NCBI GenBank assembly: GCA_965263225.1
Contig: CBDHHG010000001.1
Location: forward strand, 1,736,001 to 1,800,000
Reading direction: 5' to 3'
Length of the DNA stretch: 64,000 nucleotides
Source: DT-111 sp965263225
Lineage (GTDB): Bacteria; Bacteroidota; Bacteroidia; Chitinophagales; Saprospiraceae
Shown: one piece after another, positions 63,405 through 64,000 of the stretch
Position numbering within the stretch: the first letter of the stretch is position 1
Layout: the number at the start of each line of letters is the position of its first letter
Position numbers and translations under genes: made by a program
Notes under the pieces: generated by a model
The model's input: the letters and a program-made list of their open reading frames with translations, nothing else
Told to the model about the DNA's origin: nothing
Database searches by the model: none

Positions 63405-64000
63405 ATTAGTTCCTTTAAAGATTCCATAATAGCAGTCGTCTTTTTGTCTAAACTCTCCATCTCCTTCAATATTTCTCCTGGACTTCTCAAAGGGGCTTCT
63501 TGAGTGGTATTGGGGTTTTTTGGTGAAAGGTCAACAGTTTCCTCATCCAAATCATATACATTGAATAGCCAAGACTTTTCCGTGTCACTCCGTTTTTTAC
63601 TTAGCTCGATAAATTCCTCCATATCCTTATCGTTCAGAGGATTAGTTTTACCCATACTTCTGCCTGGGTCTAGTTGGTAATACCAAATCTTTTGAGTGGG
63701 TTCCCCTTTTTGGAAAAACAAGACGACTGTCTTCACTCCGGCCCCAGTAAAGGTTCCCGCAGGCATATCCAAAATGGTATGTAGATTACAACTTTGTAAC
63801 AAATGCTTACGCAAGGAAACAGAAGCATTATCAGCATTACTCAGAAAGGTATTTTTAATCACCACCGCACAACGTCCACCCGTTTTCAAGCTTTTAATGA
63901 AGTGCTGTAAAAAGAGGGAAGCCGTTTCTCCAGTTTTGATATCGAAGTTTTGCTGTACTTCTTTACGCTCTTTTCCTCCGAAAGGGGGATTGGCAAGAAT
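63401..64000 (-). CDS. hsdM: Type I restriction-modification methyltransferase subunit M (5' part outside window)
   Basis: Partial; the last 199 codons are present and the gene enters from the right edge. The fragment begins with ILANPPFGGKERKEV, which carries the NPPF motif IV of N6-adenine methylases, followed by FLQHFIKSLKTGGRCAVVIK and LDMPAGTFTGAGVKTVVLFF. The C-terminal helices that bind HsdS are present (KEMESLDKKTTAIMESLKEL). With SAM it methylates adenine in the HsdS target. Its stop overlaps the hsdS start. Confidence 0.93.
   Translation of the reverse strand: MLANPPFGGKERKEVQQNFDIKTGETASLFLQHFIKSLKTGGRCAVVIKNTFLSNADNASVSLRKHLLQSCNLHTILDMPAGTFTGAGVKTVVLFFQKGEPTQKIWYYQLDPGRSMGKTNPLNDKDMEEFIELSKKRSDTEKSWLFNVYDLDEETVDLSPKNPNTTQEAPLRSPGEILKEMESLDKKTTAIMESLKELI

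Overview
The window comes from a Bacteroidota chromosome, most likely a Saprospiria-type (Lewinella-like) marine or soil heterotroph. The evidence is a SusC/SusD pair, a type IX secretion C-terminal sorting domain on a giant secreted protein, several VCBS/ASPIC-UnbV surface proteins, a DUF5723 outer-membrane protein, LytS/LytTR signalling, membrane-anchored AraC regulators, and promoters of the Bacteroidota TTG-N18-20-TAnnTTTG type. The species assignment is inference.

Layout. 1-2667 (-) is the 5' part of a soluble-adenylyl-cyclase-like protein (two cyclase domains, NTPase, TPR-like tail) that runs off the left edge. 3.1-7.0 kb (+) holds trhO, a secreted hypothetical, a DinB-like protein and a membrane AraC regulator. 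7.1-10.9 kb (-) holds a DUF3592-like membrane protein and a 982-aa ELWxxDGT-repeat protein. 11.4-15.3 kb (+) holds a secreted PQQ-type sugar dehydrogenase, then a tight three-gene set: an OmpA-like protein, a small secreted protein and a caspase-fold-like protein. 15.4-16.5 kb is a non-coding array of eight 136-bp tandem repeats, each carrying two palindromes. 16.6-23.6 kb has an ABC exporter (ATPase plus a permease fused to an M1 peptidase) divergent from a LytS/LytTR two-component pair. 23.7-31.5 kb holds housekeeping and signalling genes: aspS, an SLC12-like transporter, a GAF-PP2C phosphatase, a tRNA-queuosine mannosyltransferase homologue and an alpha/beta hydrolase.

31.6-46.2 kb is a nutrient-uptake and surface locus. 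On the minus strand it reads susC, susD, then two VCBS/FG-GAP genes. The same two-gene VCBS module is present again on the plus strand, so the copies lie tail to tail. Three imperfect ~43-bp-spaced repeats sit upstream of susC. 46.9-51.1 kb holds two lipoproteins and the DUF5723 protein, followed by a tRNA-Met gene with a clear promoter and terminator.

51.4-53.2 kb is an ISL3-family insertion sequence bounded by 43-bp perfect inverted repeats. It abuts the C-terminal half of an FtsX/MacB-type permease whose N-terminal half is missing. 54.6-57.2 kb holds a PlsC-like acyltransferase and an MsbA-like ABC exporter, convergent. 57.5 kb to the right edge is a defence operon on the minus strand: hsdM (partial), hsdS, hsdR and a NACHT NTPase. 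The first three genes are coupled by ATGA overlaps and the NACHT gene starts 38 bases after hsdR. The NACHT protein ends in a region encoded by 37 uninterrupted, degenerate 6-bp units. This combined type I restriction/NACHT unit is the best candidate for an unusual system in the window.
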